DNA of 64,000 nucleotides from positions 1-64,000 of the forward strand of contig CANPXN010000008.1 in NCBI GenBank assembly GCA_947586185.1, written 5' to 3'. This document shows positions 53,965-63,245 of the stretch, one piece after another (positions within the stretch are counted from its first letter, which is position 1; the number at the start of each line of letters is the position of its first letter). This DNA comes from an uncultured Clostridia bacterium. Lineage in GTDB: Bacteria > Bacillota > Clostridia > Oscillospirales > Ruminococcaceae. The notes beneath the pieces were generated by a model that saw only the letters and a list, made by a program, of their open reading frames with translations, searched no databases and was not told the DNA's origin. Position numbers and translations under genes: made by a program.

Positions 53965-55671
53965 ATGAATGATAACCGAAAATTTGCGATATACTCCCGA
54001 AAGTCCAAATTCACAGGCAAGGGAGAAAGTATCGGAAACCAGATTGAATTATGCAGACAAAACATTCATTTGTCCTATCCCGATATATCAGACGATGATA
54101 TTCTCATATTTGAAGATGAGGGATTTTCAGGCGGTAATACAAATCGTCCGCAGTTTCAGGAAATGCTGAAATTGTGCCGTCAGAAACAAATCAGATGTAT
54201 TGTTTGCTACCGATTAGACCGAATCAGCCGAAATGTGAGTGATTACTCTGCTTTGATAGAAGAACTCAATAGGTTAGATGTTTCTTTTATTTCTATCAAC
54301 GAAAAGTTTGATACGTCTACTTCCATGGGCAGAGCTATGATGTACATCGCTTCTGTATTCGCACAGTTGGAACGTGAAACGATTGCAGAACGTATTCGTG
54401 ATAATATGCTAGAGCTTGCCAAAGACGGCAGGTGGCTTGGGGGAAATCCTCCCACGGGTTACAGAAGCGTGGAAACAGTCGGAAGTGTTACAATAGACGG
54501 CAAAAAGCGAAAAGCTCGTAAATTAGAGCTAATAAGGGAAGAAGCGGAAGTTGTAAAACTGATATATGCAAAATTCCTTGAATTTAATTCGCTTACGAAA
54601 ACAGAAACATATCTGATTCAGAATAACTACCTGACCAAAACAGGAAAATATTTTTCACGCTTTGCAATCAAAAATATCCTGACAAATCCCGTTTATCTCA
54701 TTGCAGATGAACAAGCGTGGAATTACTTTGATATAAAAGATGTGGATGTTTTTTCAGAAGAATCAGATTTCAACGGAAAATACGGCATCATGGCATACAA
54801 CAAAACCAGTCAGCAGGTAGGACGTGCCAATGAAGTCCGTGATATGAAAGACTGGATTATCGCAGTCGGAAAACATAAAGGAATTATCAGTGGGCATGAT
54901 TGGGTGGAGGTACAAAAGCTACTCAGCCAAAACAAGTCAAAATCCTATCGCAAATCGAGAAGCAATGTTGCATTATTGTCAGGTCTGCTTTTCTGTGGGA
55001 ATTGCGGAAGCTATATGCGCCCAAAGCTTTCACAGAGAAAAAATAAAGACGGTGAACTAATTTATGACTATCTTTGCGAACTGAAAGAAAAGAGCAAAAG
55101 TCAGAAATGTGATATGAAACGTCCAAACGGTAATGAACTTGATAAAGCAATTTGTGAGGAAATCAAAAAGCTTTCCGAAGATAAATCGTCGTTTCTGTCT
55201 ATGCTCAAAAAAGAGCAGAAGAACCTAAATATCAATGACGCTTCTTATCAGGAGAAATTGAAGTCACTCCGGAAATCCAAGTCAGATCATGAAGCCAAAA
55301 TCAAAAGCCTTGTTCTATCCTTGACACAATCGGAAAACACCCCTGCCCATGACTACATCTTGCACGAAATCAACGCTCTTGACGAAAAAACAAAAGCCAT
55401 ACAAGCTCAGATTCAGGAATACGAGGATTTAGCAAAAACAGGGATAATGTCCGACAGTGAGTTTGAAGGTCTTGCAGATATGATGTTGTCCTTTGCAGAT
55501 TCTTTTGACAGTATGTCCGTGGAACAAAAACGCTCTGCAATACGTGCATTTATCCGTAAAATTGTATGGGACGGTGAGAATATCCACATTTATTTCTTTG
55601 GTTCAGATGACAATGAAATAGACCTCTCCGATACAGAAAATATAGAGCCGCTATGTACGGGTTGTAAATGA
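53965..55671 (+). CDS. Large serine recombinase of the sigK element
   Basis: 568 residues; AAGGAG before ATG. Resolvase catalytic domain with the nucleophile Ser in IYSRKSKFTG, then YRLDRISRN and FAQLERETIAERI; recombinase domain (GNPPTGYR, NYLTKTGKYFSRFAIKNILT); zinc ribbon (LFCGNCGSYM, then YLCELKEKSKSQKC); and a long coiled coil (about 390-500). This is the SpoIVCA-like layout of skin excisases. The last Lys codon is the AAA core and the TGA at 55669-55671 lies in sigK DNA, so excision removes the stop from the circle. Confidence 0.95.
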   Translation: MNDNRKFAIYSRKSKFTGKGESIGNQIELCRQNIHLSYPDISDDDILIFEDEGFSGGNTNRPQFQEMLKLCRQKQIRCIVCYRLDRISRNVSDYSALIEELNRLDVSFISINEKFDTSTSMGRAMMYIASVFAQLERETIAERIRDNMLELAKDGRWLGGNPPTGYRSVETVGSVTIDGKKRKARKLELIREEAEVVKLIYAKFLEFNSLTKTETYLIQNNYLTKTGKYFSRFAIKNILTNPVYLIADEQAWNYFDIKDVDVFSEESDFNGKYGIMAYNKTSQQVGRANEVRDMKDWIIAVGKHKGIISGHDWVEVQKLLSQNKSKSYRKSRSNVALLSGLLFCGNCGSYMRPKLSQRKNKDGELIYDYLCELKEKSKSQKCDMKRPNGNELDKAICEEIKKLSEDKSSFLSMLKKEQKNLNINDASYQEKLKSLRKSKSDHEAKIKSLVLSLTQSENTPAHDYILHEINALDEKTKAIQAQIQEYEDLAKTGIMSDSEFEGLADMMLSFADSFDSMSVEQKRSAIRAFIRKIVWDGENIHIYFFGSDDNEIDLSDTENIEPLCTGCK

Positions 55672-56032
55672 AATCCTAATGCACTTCCGCTCACAAAAGA
55701 AAACTCTGGGAGATGTTTATATTGATGAGCCAATTGATACTGATAAGGATGGTAACACTCTCACCCTAATGGATATAGTAGCCGATGAAAACAATATTCT
55801 TGATCAGGTTGACCTTGTTATAAGATCTCAGCAGCTTTACCGGTTTCTTAACTGCTGCCTTGACAAACGTGAAATTGAAATCATTAAACACAGATATGGC
55901 TTGTACGGCAATCCTCCCCTTACTCAAAGGGAAGTTTCGAAAATGCTGGGTATTTCAAGATCATATGTATCAAGAATAGAAACAAAGGCGCTTGCCAAAC
56001 TCAAAAAGATGTATGACAAAACGCCTTACTGA
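55667..56032 (+). CDS. sigK: SigK, C-terminal part
   Basis: 121 residues counted from AAT 55667; first internal ATG 55679. NEILMHFRSQKKTLGDVYID continues the N-terminal half exactly at CIE. Region 3 is followed by region 4 with DKREIEIIKHRYGL and the recognition helix LTQREVSKMLGISRSYVSRI, typical of SigK/SigE. Without element excision it has no ribosome site and no region 2, hence no function. The whole reading frame is intact, so the gene is not decaying. Confidence 0.93.
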   Translation, partial: NEILMHFRSQKKTLGDVYIDEPIDTDKDGNTLTLMDIVADENNILDQVDLVIRSQQLYRFLNCCLDKREIEIIKHRYGLYGNPPLTQREVSKMLGISRSYVSRIETKALAKLKKMYDKTPY

Positions 56033-56064
56033 TTAATTTAAAAAAAGATTATCCCATACATAAA

Positions 56065-57324
56065 TTACAACTGGTTGTAATATGCAAAGCCGCTCTCTGC
56101 TTCGATTCTAAGCAGTCTGTTATATTTTGCAACTCTGTCACTGCGGCACGGCGCTCCGGTTTTGATCTGACCTGCATTCATACCAACTGCAAGGTCTGCA
56201 ATGGTCGTATCCTCAGTTTCACCGGAACGATGAGAAATAACAGCCTTATATCCGTTGAACTTCGCCGTTTTAATTGCATCAAGTGTTTCGGTAAGAGTTC
56301 CGATCTGATTCAGCTTTACAAGGATAGCATTTCCTGCCTTTTCCTTGATGCCGCGTTTCAGCCGCTTTGTATTTGTTACAAAAAGATCGTCCCCTACAAG
56401 CTGGATTTTCTTTCCCAGCTTTTCAGTAAGCTTCACCCAGCCTGTCCAATCCTGCTCTCCGAGAGCATCCTCAATAGAAATAATCGGATATTTATTGCAA
56501 AGCTTCTCCCAGTATGAAACAAGTTCATCGCTTGTGTAGGAAGCTCCACGCTTCGGAAGAATATATTTTCCGTCACTGTACCACTCGCTGCTTGCCGCAT
56601 CAAGAGCAATTTTAATACAATCTGTATTATATCCGCTTTCATCAATGGCTTCCATAATACATTCAATAGCTTCTTCATCCGAGCTGAGATTCGGTGCAAA
56701 GCCTCCTTCATCGCCAACTGTTGTAAGGAGGTTTTTCTTTTTAAGCACACGACTTAGGCTGTGATATACCTCGCAGCCCATTCTCAGTCCTTCTGCGAAA
56801 GTTGATGCCTTTACAGGCATGATCATAAATTCCTGAATATCAATATTATTTGACGCATGCGCTCCGCCGTTTAAAATATTCATCATCGGAACAGGAAGTA
56901 TATCCGCTGAGATTCCTCCGATATATCTGTGAAGCGGCATTCTATAATGAGCTGCCGACGCTTTGGCAAGAGCAAGGGAAACTGCAAGTATAGCGTTTGC
57001 TCCAAGTCTTGATTTGTTATCAGTACCGTCAAGACTTATTAGCATACTATCAATTCTTGCCTGATCAATAGTTTTGCAGTCCAGAAGCGCCCGATAAATT
57101 TCCGTGTTGATATTCTCAACAGCGTTTATAACGCCTTTTCCGCAGTATCTTCCGTCATCATTATCACGAAGCTCGGCTGCTTCAAACATTCCCGTTGACG
57201 CTCCTGACGGAACGCTTGCAATACCGACGCTTCCGTCGCTAAGCATAATTTCAGCCTTTACAGTAGGATTTCCCCTTGAATCGAGAATTTCATATCCTCT
57301 TACTCTTTCAACTCTTATACTCAT
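56065..57324 (-). CDS. eno: Enolase
   Basis: 419 residues from ATG 57324 ([14 protein letters not shown]), with AGGTG upstream; GTG 57330 is alternative. Motifs: [14 protein letters not shown], catalytic loop [15 protein letters not shown], metal ligands in [18 protein letters not shown] and [10 protein letters not shown], and [12 protein letters not shown] with [11 protein letters not shown]. It interconverts 2-phosphoglycerate and phosphoenolpyruvate. It starts right after the rubrerythrin stop, an unusual partner. Confidence 0.95.
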   Translation of the reverse strand: MSIRVERVRGYEILDSRGNPTVKAEIMLSDGSVGIASVPSGASTGMFEAAELRDNDDGRYCGKGVINAVENINTEIYRALLDCKTIDQARIDSMLISLDGTDNKSRLGANAILAVSLALAKASAAHYRMPLHRYIGGISADILPVPMMNILNGGAHASNNIDIQEFMIMPVKASTFAEGLRMGCEVYHSLSRVLKKKNLLTTVGDEGGFAPNLSSDEEAIECIMEAIDESGYNTDCIKIALDAASSEWYSDGKYILPKRGASYTSDELVSYWEKLCNKYPIISIEDALGEQDWTGWVKLTEKLGKKIQLVGDDLFVTNTKRLKRGIKEKAGNAILVKLNQIGTLTETLDAIKTAKFNGYKAVISHRSGETEDTTIADLAVGMNAGQIKTGAPCRSDRVAKYNRLLRIEAESGFAYYNQL

Positions 57325-57332
57325 ATTCACAC

Positions 57333-57932
57333 CTAACCTTTCGTGTACGGAGCAAATTCAAGCCTTACGAAATATCCCTGATTGTGACCGCACACAGGGC
57401 ATGCCTTCGGCGCTTCCGTACTTGTGTGAACATATCCGCAGTTGAGGCACATCCACTGAGTCTGAACATCTGAAACAAAAAGCTTACCCTGTTCGATCCA
57501 GTCTGCAAGCTGCTCAAATCTCTTGCCGTGAGTTTCCTCAATTTTTGCGATCTCGTTGAATTTTGCGCCTATCTGATTAAAGCCCTCTTCATTTGCAATT
57601 TTTGCAAATGCCGGATAAACAGGTGAAAATTCTTCAAGCTCATTATTCTGTGCAGCTCTCAGAAGCTTTAACACATCATCGTAGTTATCAACAGGATAGC
57701 TTCCGTCCATTTCAATTTTAGTTCCGGACTGGTCCTTGAGGAAATCATAGAAAACCTTTCCATGAGCCTCCTCCTGACTTGCCGTAAACTTAAAAGCCAT
57801 TTCTACAACATAAAGACCCGATTTATTTGCCTGCTCAGCCGAATATACATATCTGTTTCTCGCCTGACTTTCACCTGCAAAAGCACGAATCAAGTTGATT
57901 TTTGTCTGACTGTTTTTAAAATCAATGCCCAT
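57333..57932 (-). CDS. Rubrerythrin
   Basis: 199 residues. Diiron ferritin-like domain with helices carrying [36 protein letters not shown] and [17 protein letters not shown], then a rubredoxin domain ([24 protein letters not shown]). It reduces hydrogen peroxide using NAD(P)H-derived electrons and protects anaerobes from oxidative stress. GGAGG precedes the start. The enolase start lies within a few bases of its stop. Confidence 0.95.
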   Translation of the reverse strand: MGIDFKNSQTKINLIRAFAGESQARNRYVYSAEQANKSGLYVVEMAFKFTASQEEAHGKVFYDFLKDQSGTKIEMDGSYPVDNYDDVLKLLRAAQNNELEEFSPVYPAFAKIANEEGFNQIGAKFNEIAKIEETHGKRFEQLADWIEQGKLFVSDVQTQWMCLNCGYVHTSTEAPKACPVCGHNQGYFVRLEFAPYTKG

Positions 57933-58024
57933 AGCTGTAACCTCCTAATTTTTTTACAATGTTAGTATGTTCCAGTTATGGGCATATATTCATTATTTAA
58001 AGTCTTTCCACGCAGGAAAATTTC

Positions 58025-58270
58025 TTATCTTTTTGCACGTTCTCTTACTATTTCAGCCATCTCTCCCACATTCTTCATGCCGGAAACCTCTTTCATTTTA
58101 AATTTCATTTTGAACTCCTGCTCCACTGCTGCAATGAGGTTAATATGCTCAAGGCTATCCCAGTCTTCAATATCGTCAGCTGTGGTATATTCATCTACCA
58201 CAAGCCTTTTATCGTCAAATACATCTCTGAAAACCTCATTCAATCTCTCCATAATTTCATTCATATTCAT
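58025..58270 (-). CDS. Acyl carrier protein
   Basis: 81 residues. The phosphopantetheine serine lies in DIEDWDSLEHINLIAAVEQEF (Ser39). Helices II and III are typical. It is not the fatty-acid ACP by context: it is the last gene of the MBOAT-DHHW-FkbH set and probably carries the acyl group activated by the FkbH protein. RBS AAAGGAGAAAG. Confidence 0.9.
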   Translation of the reverse strand: MNMNEIMERLNEVFRDVFDDKRLVVDEYTTADDIEDWDSLEHINLIAAVEQEFKMKFKMKEVSGMKNVGEMAEIVRERAKR

Positions 58271-58284
58271 TTTGCTTTCTCCTT

Positions 58285-60057
58285 TTAATCTATCTTTATT
58301 ACTTTATTTTTATTTTCATAATCTTCCGTATCAAGCAGCCACTGTGTATCACTGCCGTTATCCTCCGTCTTTGTAAAGCCAAAGTCACCGTAAAGCTCCC
58401 TTACCATAGCGTTTTTCTGAGTTTTGAAGTAATATCCTCTGATATACCGTATCCCCTCTTCCCTGCATCGCTTCACAAGGCTGTCAAGCATTGCAAGCTC
58501 CATATCCCTTTTAAGAACACGGCAGCTCATAAGCCACAGCTCAATATGCAAAGCATCTTCCCTCTTTTCGCCGATCACAACCGATACAATACCATTATCA
58601 CCAAAACGGTCTTCAAGCCTTCCATAGAGTCTTATATATCGGCTGTCCTTTGAAAGGGCTTCCATTTCGCTTATGGTGTATCTTTTGGTCGTAAGGTTGA
58701 ACTGATTGCTCTTATTTGTAAGCTGGGTTATACGCTGTAAAAATACCGGACGAAAATCCTCTATAACAGCATGCATATCAAGGCTTAAAAGGTAGTCCTC
58801 ATAATTTTCAAAGCTCTGACGCTGACGCTCACGCTGTATATTCTCCCTGTACATGTCGTTGCGCTTCAAGTCGTCCTCTGAAAAGGAGGTCACTTCAAAA
58901 TACCCGTTTCTGTCAAGAGTCCTTATATAGCTTTCCGGACTTATAAGCTCCGGAGCCGCAGCACCCAGCTGCTCAGAAACAATATGTCTTTCAGCCGGAT
59001 TGTCGTCTGCAAAAACTATACTTTCGGGAAGTATGGACAGCTCCTCTGCAATAGCTGAAATATTTCTGTCCTTGCTCTCCCAGTTTGCCATTATAGAAAT
59101 AAAGTCATCAGGGCTTAAAACGCTTTCAGGATGCTCAAGACCTGCTACTGCGTTTTCATAATCATTTTTTGAGCATACCGCAAGCATAACGCCCAGCTTT
59201 TTATGCTCCTTTACATATCTCTGAAACTCGTCATAGCTTTCAGCCTCAGCGTTTTCCTTTCCTATCTCAATACCCTCCACTCCGTCGTCGCCGATCACTC
59301 CGCCCCAAAGGGTATTATCAAGGTCAAGGGCAAGCAGCTTTTTGTTCTTTCCGAAGACGGACTTTATAATGTTTGAAATATTAAAGGCAAGCTCCGGAAT
59401 CGCTTCAAGATTCATGGCATACTTATACATATACCAATAGGACGGCTCCAGCCATTTTTCAAGCCCGAAGCATGCTGAAATATAGTTAATATCGTTTATA
59501 TAAAAATCCCTGTGACTTTGGGCATACTCATAAAATTTCATGTTAAGAGAAGAAATAAAATTTACTCTTCCGTGGAAATCGGATGCATCACTATTTCCCA
59601 TTATCCTGTAAAGAGGCATTTCAAAATTATTCTGGATAACAGGACATCCAAAGGATTTTTCTATGCTCTTCCACATATGGGTAAAATGCTCATACTGCCG
59701 TTCCAAAGCCGATGAAACATCCTCTGCGCTAAGCTTCATATCAAAGGTATACTCTGTTATGTTTCTTGACGTTGTGTGAATGTAAATCAGCTCCGGCTTA
59801 AATTTATCAAGCTCCGGATTCCCGAAAACGGCGTCCTGCCAATATCTGTTATACTCAGACTGGTAAAACTCCGGCTCTATTCCGTTATTAAGCAGAAAAA
59901 GCTCAAGCATTGCGGCTACATCATTAGTTGTAGAACCGCCAAGGATCGCTATACGCTTTTTTATTCTGCCCTGTCGTTCCTCCAGCAGCGCTCTTCGGAT
60001 CTTCTTTCTGTTTTTCAGTATCCAGCTGCTGTCAAAGGGATATTCAAGTTCTTTCAT
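58285..60057 (-). CDS. FkbH-like HAD/GNAT protein
   Basis: 590 residues. An N-terminal region with an SGNH-like LGGSTTNDVAAMLELFL (about 38-54), a HAD-like domain (ALDLDNTLWGGVIGDDGVEG near 245, VFADDNPAER near 345), and a C-terminal GNAT domain. FkbH proteins load 1,3-bisphosphoglycerate-derived glyceryl onto ACP, or similar acyl groups. It is 14 nt upstream of the acp gene and 13 nt downstream of the DHHW gene. Confidence 0.88.
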   Translation of the reverse strand: MKELEYPFDSSWILKNRKKIRRALLEERQGRIKKRIAILGGSTTNDVAAMLELFLLNNGIEPEFYQSEYNRYWQDAVFGNPELDKFKPELIYIHTTSRNITEYTFDMKLSAEDVSSALERQYEHFTHMWKSIEKSFGCPVIQNNFEMPLYRIMGNSDASDFHGRVNFISSLNMKFYEYAQSHRDFYINDINYISACFGLEKWLEPSYWYMYKYAMNLEAIPELAFNISNIIKSVFGKNKKLLALDLDNTLWGGVIGDDGVEGIEIGKENAEAESYDEFQRYVKEHKKLGVMLAVCSKNDYENAVAGLEHPESVLSPDDFISIMANWESKDRNISAIAEELSILPESIVFADDNPAERHIVSEQLGAAAPELISPESYIRTLDRNGYFEVTSFSEDDLKRNDMYRENIQRERQRQSFENYEDYLLSLDMHAVIEDFRPVFLQRITQLTNKSNQFNLTTKRYTISEMEALSKDSRYIRLYGRLEDRFGDNGIVSVVIGEKREDALHIELWLMSCRVLKRDMELAMLDSLVKRCREEGIRYIRGYYFKTQKNAMVRELYGDFGFTKTEDNGSDTQWLLDTEDYENKNKVIKID

Positions 60058-60070
60058 TCTCTGCTGCCTC

Positions 60071-61492
60071 TTATCTTGTTCTTATTGCTTCAAGATACTC
60101 TGAGTTCTGTCCTGTTGCGCTGAAAGTATTCATTGCAAAGAGAACGTCTGTAATGCCCTGCTCCTTGAAATAGCTTACGGCGTTAAGCTCAAAATATCTC
60201 ATATCTATCACATATATATCCTCAAAGGATTCTGTAAGATACGGCGCTAAGGCGTTGCCGTAGCTGTCCTTTACTATGGCAAGCTTTCTTCCGTTTCCGG
60301 CTTTTGTATGTACATGGGCGATCTTATCATCGCTTCCCATAAACACAAGATACCAGCTTACCGGAGCTACATTGTCAAGATTAATAAGAAGCTTTCCCTC
60401 ACGCTTATTTGTCATATCGTTGTCATAGTAGGTCGTGGTATAGCTTTCATCCTTTGGAACATAGTACACAAAATCCTCCGGGTTATTTTTAAGGTCTGCA
60501 TCTCCGGAATAGCCGTACAAAGTTCCCACATAGCCTTCTTTTGTAACCTTTTTATACTTGCTTAAACCTGCAAAAGGAACATCCGCACTCTTAGCAAACT
60601 CCTCTGCCGCATAGTATGCTCCCAAAGGAGTCCAGTGGTGGTCGGTCCTCGGATATATCTTTTCATCCTTATGCTTTTTCAGAGCGCCGTATGCGTCCAC
60701 AGGCGTTACATTTTTCAGGTATTCATTTATATTCTCAATATTGTCGATCTCGCTTCCGGTCATATCCCCATACTTCTTCGGCAGATAATAGGAAACCGGA
60801 GTAGGTGCGACAAGTGAATATACGTTTACGTTTTTACCAAGATCGCTCTTAAATCTGTTCAATGTTTCCGCATATGCCTGACCCTTTTTGAAGCTGCCGC
60901 CATAAAGCATGATACCTCTGTTTTTATACACCAGAATATTGTTGCTGATCTCCCCCTCAATGTTGGGATTGTCAAGAATATCTGTTGTTTTCTTTTCAGC
61001 CGATGTAACCGCTCCGGTGGTCGTACCCTTAGCGCTTTCCTTTGCCGGAGCCGTTGTTACAGCCGGCTTTGTTTCGATCTTTTCCTCTTTCTCATCATCC
61101 TTGGCAACAATTGTGCCGTGAATTTTCACATCGTCCTCAGTCTTCTTTCCAAAGTGAGAACGGACAGTCGCCACAAGATTTTTTAATGTTTCTCTTCCCG
61201 GAACAGTATCGTTATAATAGTTTTCAATATCGGAGGTATATTTTCCGCTGAAATAATCCGAAAATGAAAAGCTCGGAAATTTAGCAAGATTTCTGTTTTC
61301 TATCTCAGAAACCGTTGGGCGCTTCATAACTATCATAAGTAAAGCTATCGACAGAAAAGTAAGTCCGCACATAAGGACGTTGACCACCTTGAAAAACCTT
61401 CTGGCAATTCTTGAGCGTCTTTTTCTCTGCCACTGCTTATCCCTAAGCTCCACATCTATATTAAAATCGTTTGTTTGGTTTTTGTCTTCCAT
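60071..61492 (-). CDS. DHHW/AlgX-like membrane protein
   Basis: 473 residues. A short N-terminal cytoplasmic part, one membrane helix (about 36-56), a Lys/Thr/Ala linker near 130-170, then an SGNH-like domain with the DHHW signature (YPRTDHHWTPLGAYYAAEEF near 275) and a C-terminal GNGRKLAIVKDSYGNALAPYL block with Ser. AlgX/AlgJ-like proteins place acyl groups on extracellular polysaccharides with MBOAT partners. A coupled cluster gene. Confidence 0.88.
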   Translation of the reverse strand: MEDKNQTNDFNIDVELRDKQWQRKRRSRIARRFFKVVNVLMCGLTFLSIALLMIVMKRPTVSEIENRNLAKFPSFSFSDYFSGKYTSDIENYYNDTVPGRETLKNLVATVRSHFGKKTEDDVKIHGTIVAKDDEKEEKIETKPAVTTAPAKESAKGTTTGAVTSAEKKTTDILDNPNIEGEISNNILVYKNRGIMLYGGSFKKGQAYAETLNRFKSDLGKNVNVYSLVAPTPVSYYLPKKYGDMTGSEIDNIENINEYLKNVTPVDAYGALKKHKDEKIYPRTDHHWTPLGAYYAAEEFAKSADVPFAGLSKYKKVTKEGYVGTLYGYSGDADLKNNPEDFVYYVPKDESYTTTYYDNDMTNKREGKLLINLDNVAPVSWYLVFMGSDDKIAHVHTKAGNGRKLAIVKDSYGNALAPYLTESFEDIYVIDMRYFELNAVSYFKEQGITDVLFAMNTFSATGQNSEYLEAIRTR

Positions 61493-61509
61493 CTTTCATT
61501 CTCTCCCCG

Positions 61510-62913
61510 CTAAAATCTGAAATAAAGAAACGGATTGTTGGTTGCGTCCACAAGCAGCAGACTGCTGCACAGAAGCAGGCAAATATTCACAGCTACCTGT
61601 GCTGTACCCGTAACATAGCAGAATCTCCGGGACTTCTGAACAAGCTGTCCCACAGCCTTTGCAACAGGAAAGCAGAACAATACCGCAGCTATAATCAAAT
61701 ACAGATTGTTTTCAAGGGATATGGTCACAAAGGAATCTATAAATTTATTTCCATTAAGACCGATAAGGTTTTTAAAAAAGTTTCCAAGCTCCTTCATATT
61801 CTCAAAGTAAAATATGCCGAAGCCGATAATTATTACAAGCTTATTGTAAACATGCTTTACTGCAATAGGTATCTTTTTCATTCTCTTTTTTCCAACAAGC
61901 TGCTCTATGAAAATAAACAGCCCGAAATACAGTCCCCAGAGCACATAATTCCAGCTTGCCCCATGCCAAAGGCCTGTACAGAACCATACAAGGAAAAGAT
62001 TTGCATACTTCCGTCTTTTTCCGAAAAGAGGAAGATAGAGAAGATAATCCCTGAAAAACGTTCCCAGGGAGATATGCCACCTTTGCCAGAACTCAGAAAC
62101 GTCCCTGCATATAAAAGGATAGTTGAAGTTTTCATCAAAGTGGAAACCGAAGATCCTGCCAAGACCAATAGCCATATCTGAGTATCCCGAAAAGTCAAAA
62201 TATATCTGCATAGCGTAAAGGATCACAGCATACCATGTTCCCATAACAGAAAGGCCTTTTATTTCGCTGCCGAAAAAGGAATCCACGATCGTACTAAGAT
62301 TATTTGCAATGATTACTTTTTTGGAAAGTCCAAAAATAAGTCTTGTGATACCGCTGCTCAGGTCGTCAATAGTGGTTCTGCGCATATTGATCTCGCTTTC
62401 AATAGTGCTGTAGCGAACGATAGGCCCTGCAACAAGCTGCGGAAAGAGAGACACATACATGAGAAATTTAGGAAAGCTTTTCTGAGCATGAACCTTTTCC
62501 CAGTAGCAGTCAACTATGTATGAAATTATCTGAAAGGTATAAAAGCTTATTCCTATTGGAAGTCTTATGTCAGGTGGTTCAATATCAGCAGAAAAAACTG
62601 CGTTTATATTTTCGGCTATAAAGCCGCTGTATTTGAATATCCCCAGCATCCCTATATTGAAAACAAGGGAAAAAACAAGAGCAGCCTTTGCCCCTGTACC
62701 ATCCCGGTATCTTTCGATCAAAAGCGCCAGAATATAGTTTACCACAGCGCTGAGTATCAATATCAGCACATACAAAGGCTCTCCCCATGCGTAAAAAATC
62801 AGCGAGAAAATAATCAGCACTGTATTGCGGCTTTTTATGGTTTTTGTCGCCGCATAGCTAAGCATGCAGAGAGGCAGAAATAAGTACAGAAAAAAAAGAC
62901 TTGAAAAAACCAA
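61510..62913 (-). CDS. MBOAT O-acyltransferase (AlgI/DltB-like)
   Basis: 467 residues from TTG 62913, with GGAG about 10 nt upstream. About ten membrane helices. MBOAT landmarks: LPIGISFYTFQIISYIVDCY, FPQLVAGPIVRY, the conserved His in GLWHGASWNYVLWG, and FWQRWHISLGTFFRDYLLYL. It moves acyl groups across the membrane to an exported acceptor, with the DHHW protein as the outer catalytic partner. First gene of the cluster. Confidence 0.92.
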   Translation of the reverse strand: MVFSSLFFLYLFLPLCMLSYAATKTIKSRNTVLIIFSLIFYAWGEPLYVLILILSAVVNYILALLIERYRDGTGAKAALVFSLVFNIGMLGIFKYSGFIAENINAVFSADIEPPDIRLPIGISFYTFQIISYIVDCYWEKVHAQKSFPKFLMYVSLFPQLVAGPIVRYSTIESEINMRRTTIDDLSSGITRLIFGLSKKVIIANNLSTIVDSFFGSEIKGLSVMGTWYAVILYAMQIYFDFSGYSDMAIGLGRIFGFHFDENFNYPFICRDVSEFWQRWHISLGTFFRDYLLYLPLFGKRRKYANLFLVWFCTGLWHGASWNYVLWGLYFGLFIFIEQLVGKKRMKKIPIAVKHVYNKLVIIIGFGIFYFENMKELGNFFKNLIGLNGNKFIDSFVTISLENNLYLIIAAVLFCFPVAKAVGQLVQKSRRFCYVTGTAQVAVNICLLLCSSLLLVDATNNPFLYFRF

Positions 62914-63177
62914 TCCTTGTCAACTCCATATTAAATTTTGTTCTACTTTTTATTTATCTGCAATTAACGAAAATCAGTTTCGGAAAAGTGCACAATCTTT
63001 TTATATATATTTCCTGATAATTCACAATTTCTGCCAAAAATCACTTAAAATCATGCACATATTCCGACTAAATAAACATTAATTTTACTTTATTTATTAT
63101 TATACAACAGAAATTTACGCCTTGCAATAGGGGTAAAAAAGTTTCGCACTTTACACAAAAATGCCATGTAAAAAAAC
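62914..63177. other. AT-rich upstream region of the MBOAT cluster
   Basis: No gene seen. It should contain the MBOAT operon promoter on the minus strand; several A/T-rich -10-like hexamers prevent a unique choice. Confidence 0.4.
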
Positions 63178-63182
63178 AAAAA

Positions 63183-63204
63183 AGGAGTGACAAACGCCAC
63201 TCCT
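63183..63204 (-). terminator. Terminator of the SPFH gene
   Basis: Perfect 7-bp stem AGGAGTG / CACTCCT with an 8-nt loop. On the minus strand it runs into T6. Confidence 0.75.
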
Positions 63205-63245
63205 CACAAAAAAAGTTATGGATTTTTATTCACATAATACAAAAT

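Larger units (their letters stand above)
46519..55665 (+). mobile_element. Skin-like sigK intervening element, 9147 bp
   Basis: The element splits sigK. Left and right ends share AAA (46519-46521 and 55666-55668). Crossing over there removes 9147 bp and gives GAA-AAT-GAA-ATC-CTA-ATG, restoring a 231-residue SigK without a frameshift. The last gene is a large serine recombinase whose stop codon lies on the right junction. Element-side flanks form inverted arms: GAGCCG 15 nt left of the core and CGGCTC 16 nt right of it, plus GGTTG and CAAC near the core, as expected for an attP. No capsid, tail or packaging genes are present. The insertion point is in the same conserved CIENEI segment that skin interrupts in Bacillus subtilis. 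Confidence 0.92.

Noticed and set aside
46519..55665. Ordinary prophage or plain integrative conjugative element in sigK
   Set aside because: No capsid, tail, terminase, lysis, relaxase/coupling or type IV secretion genes, and the sigK frame restores exactly. A skin-type intervening element fits better.
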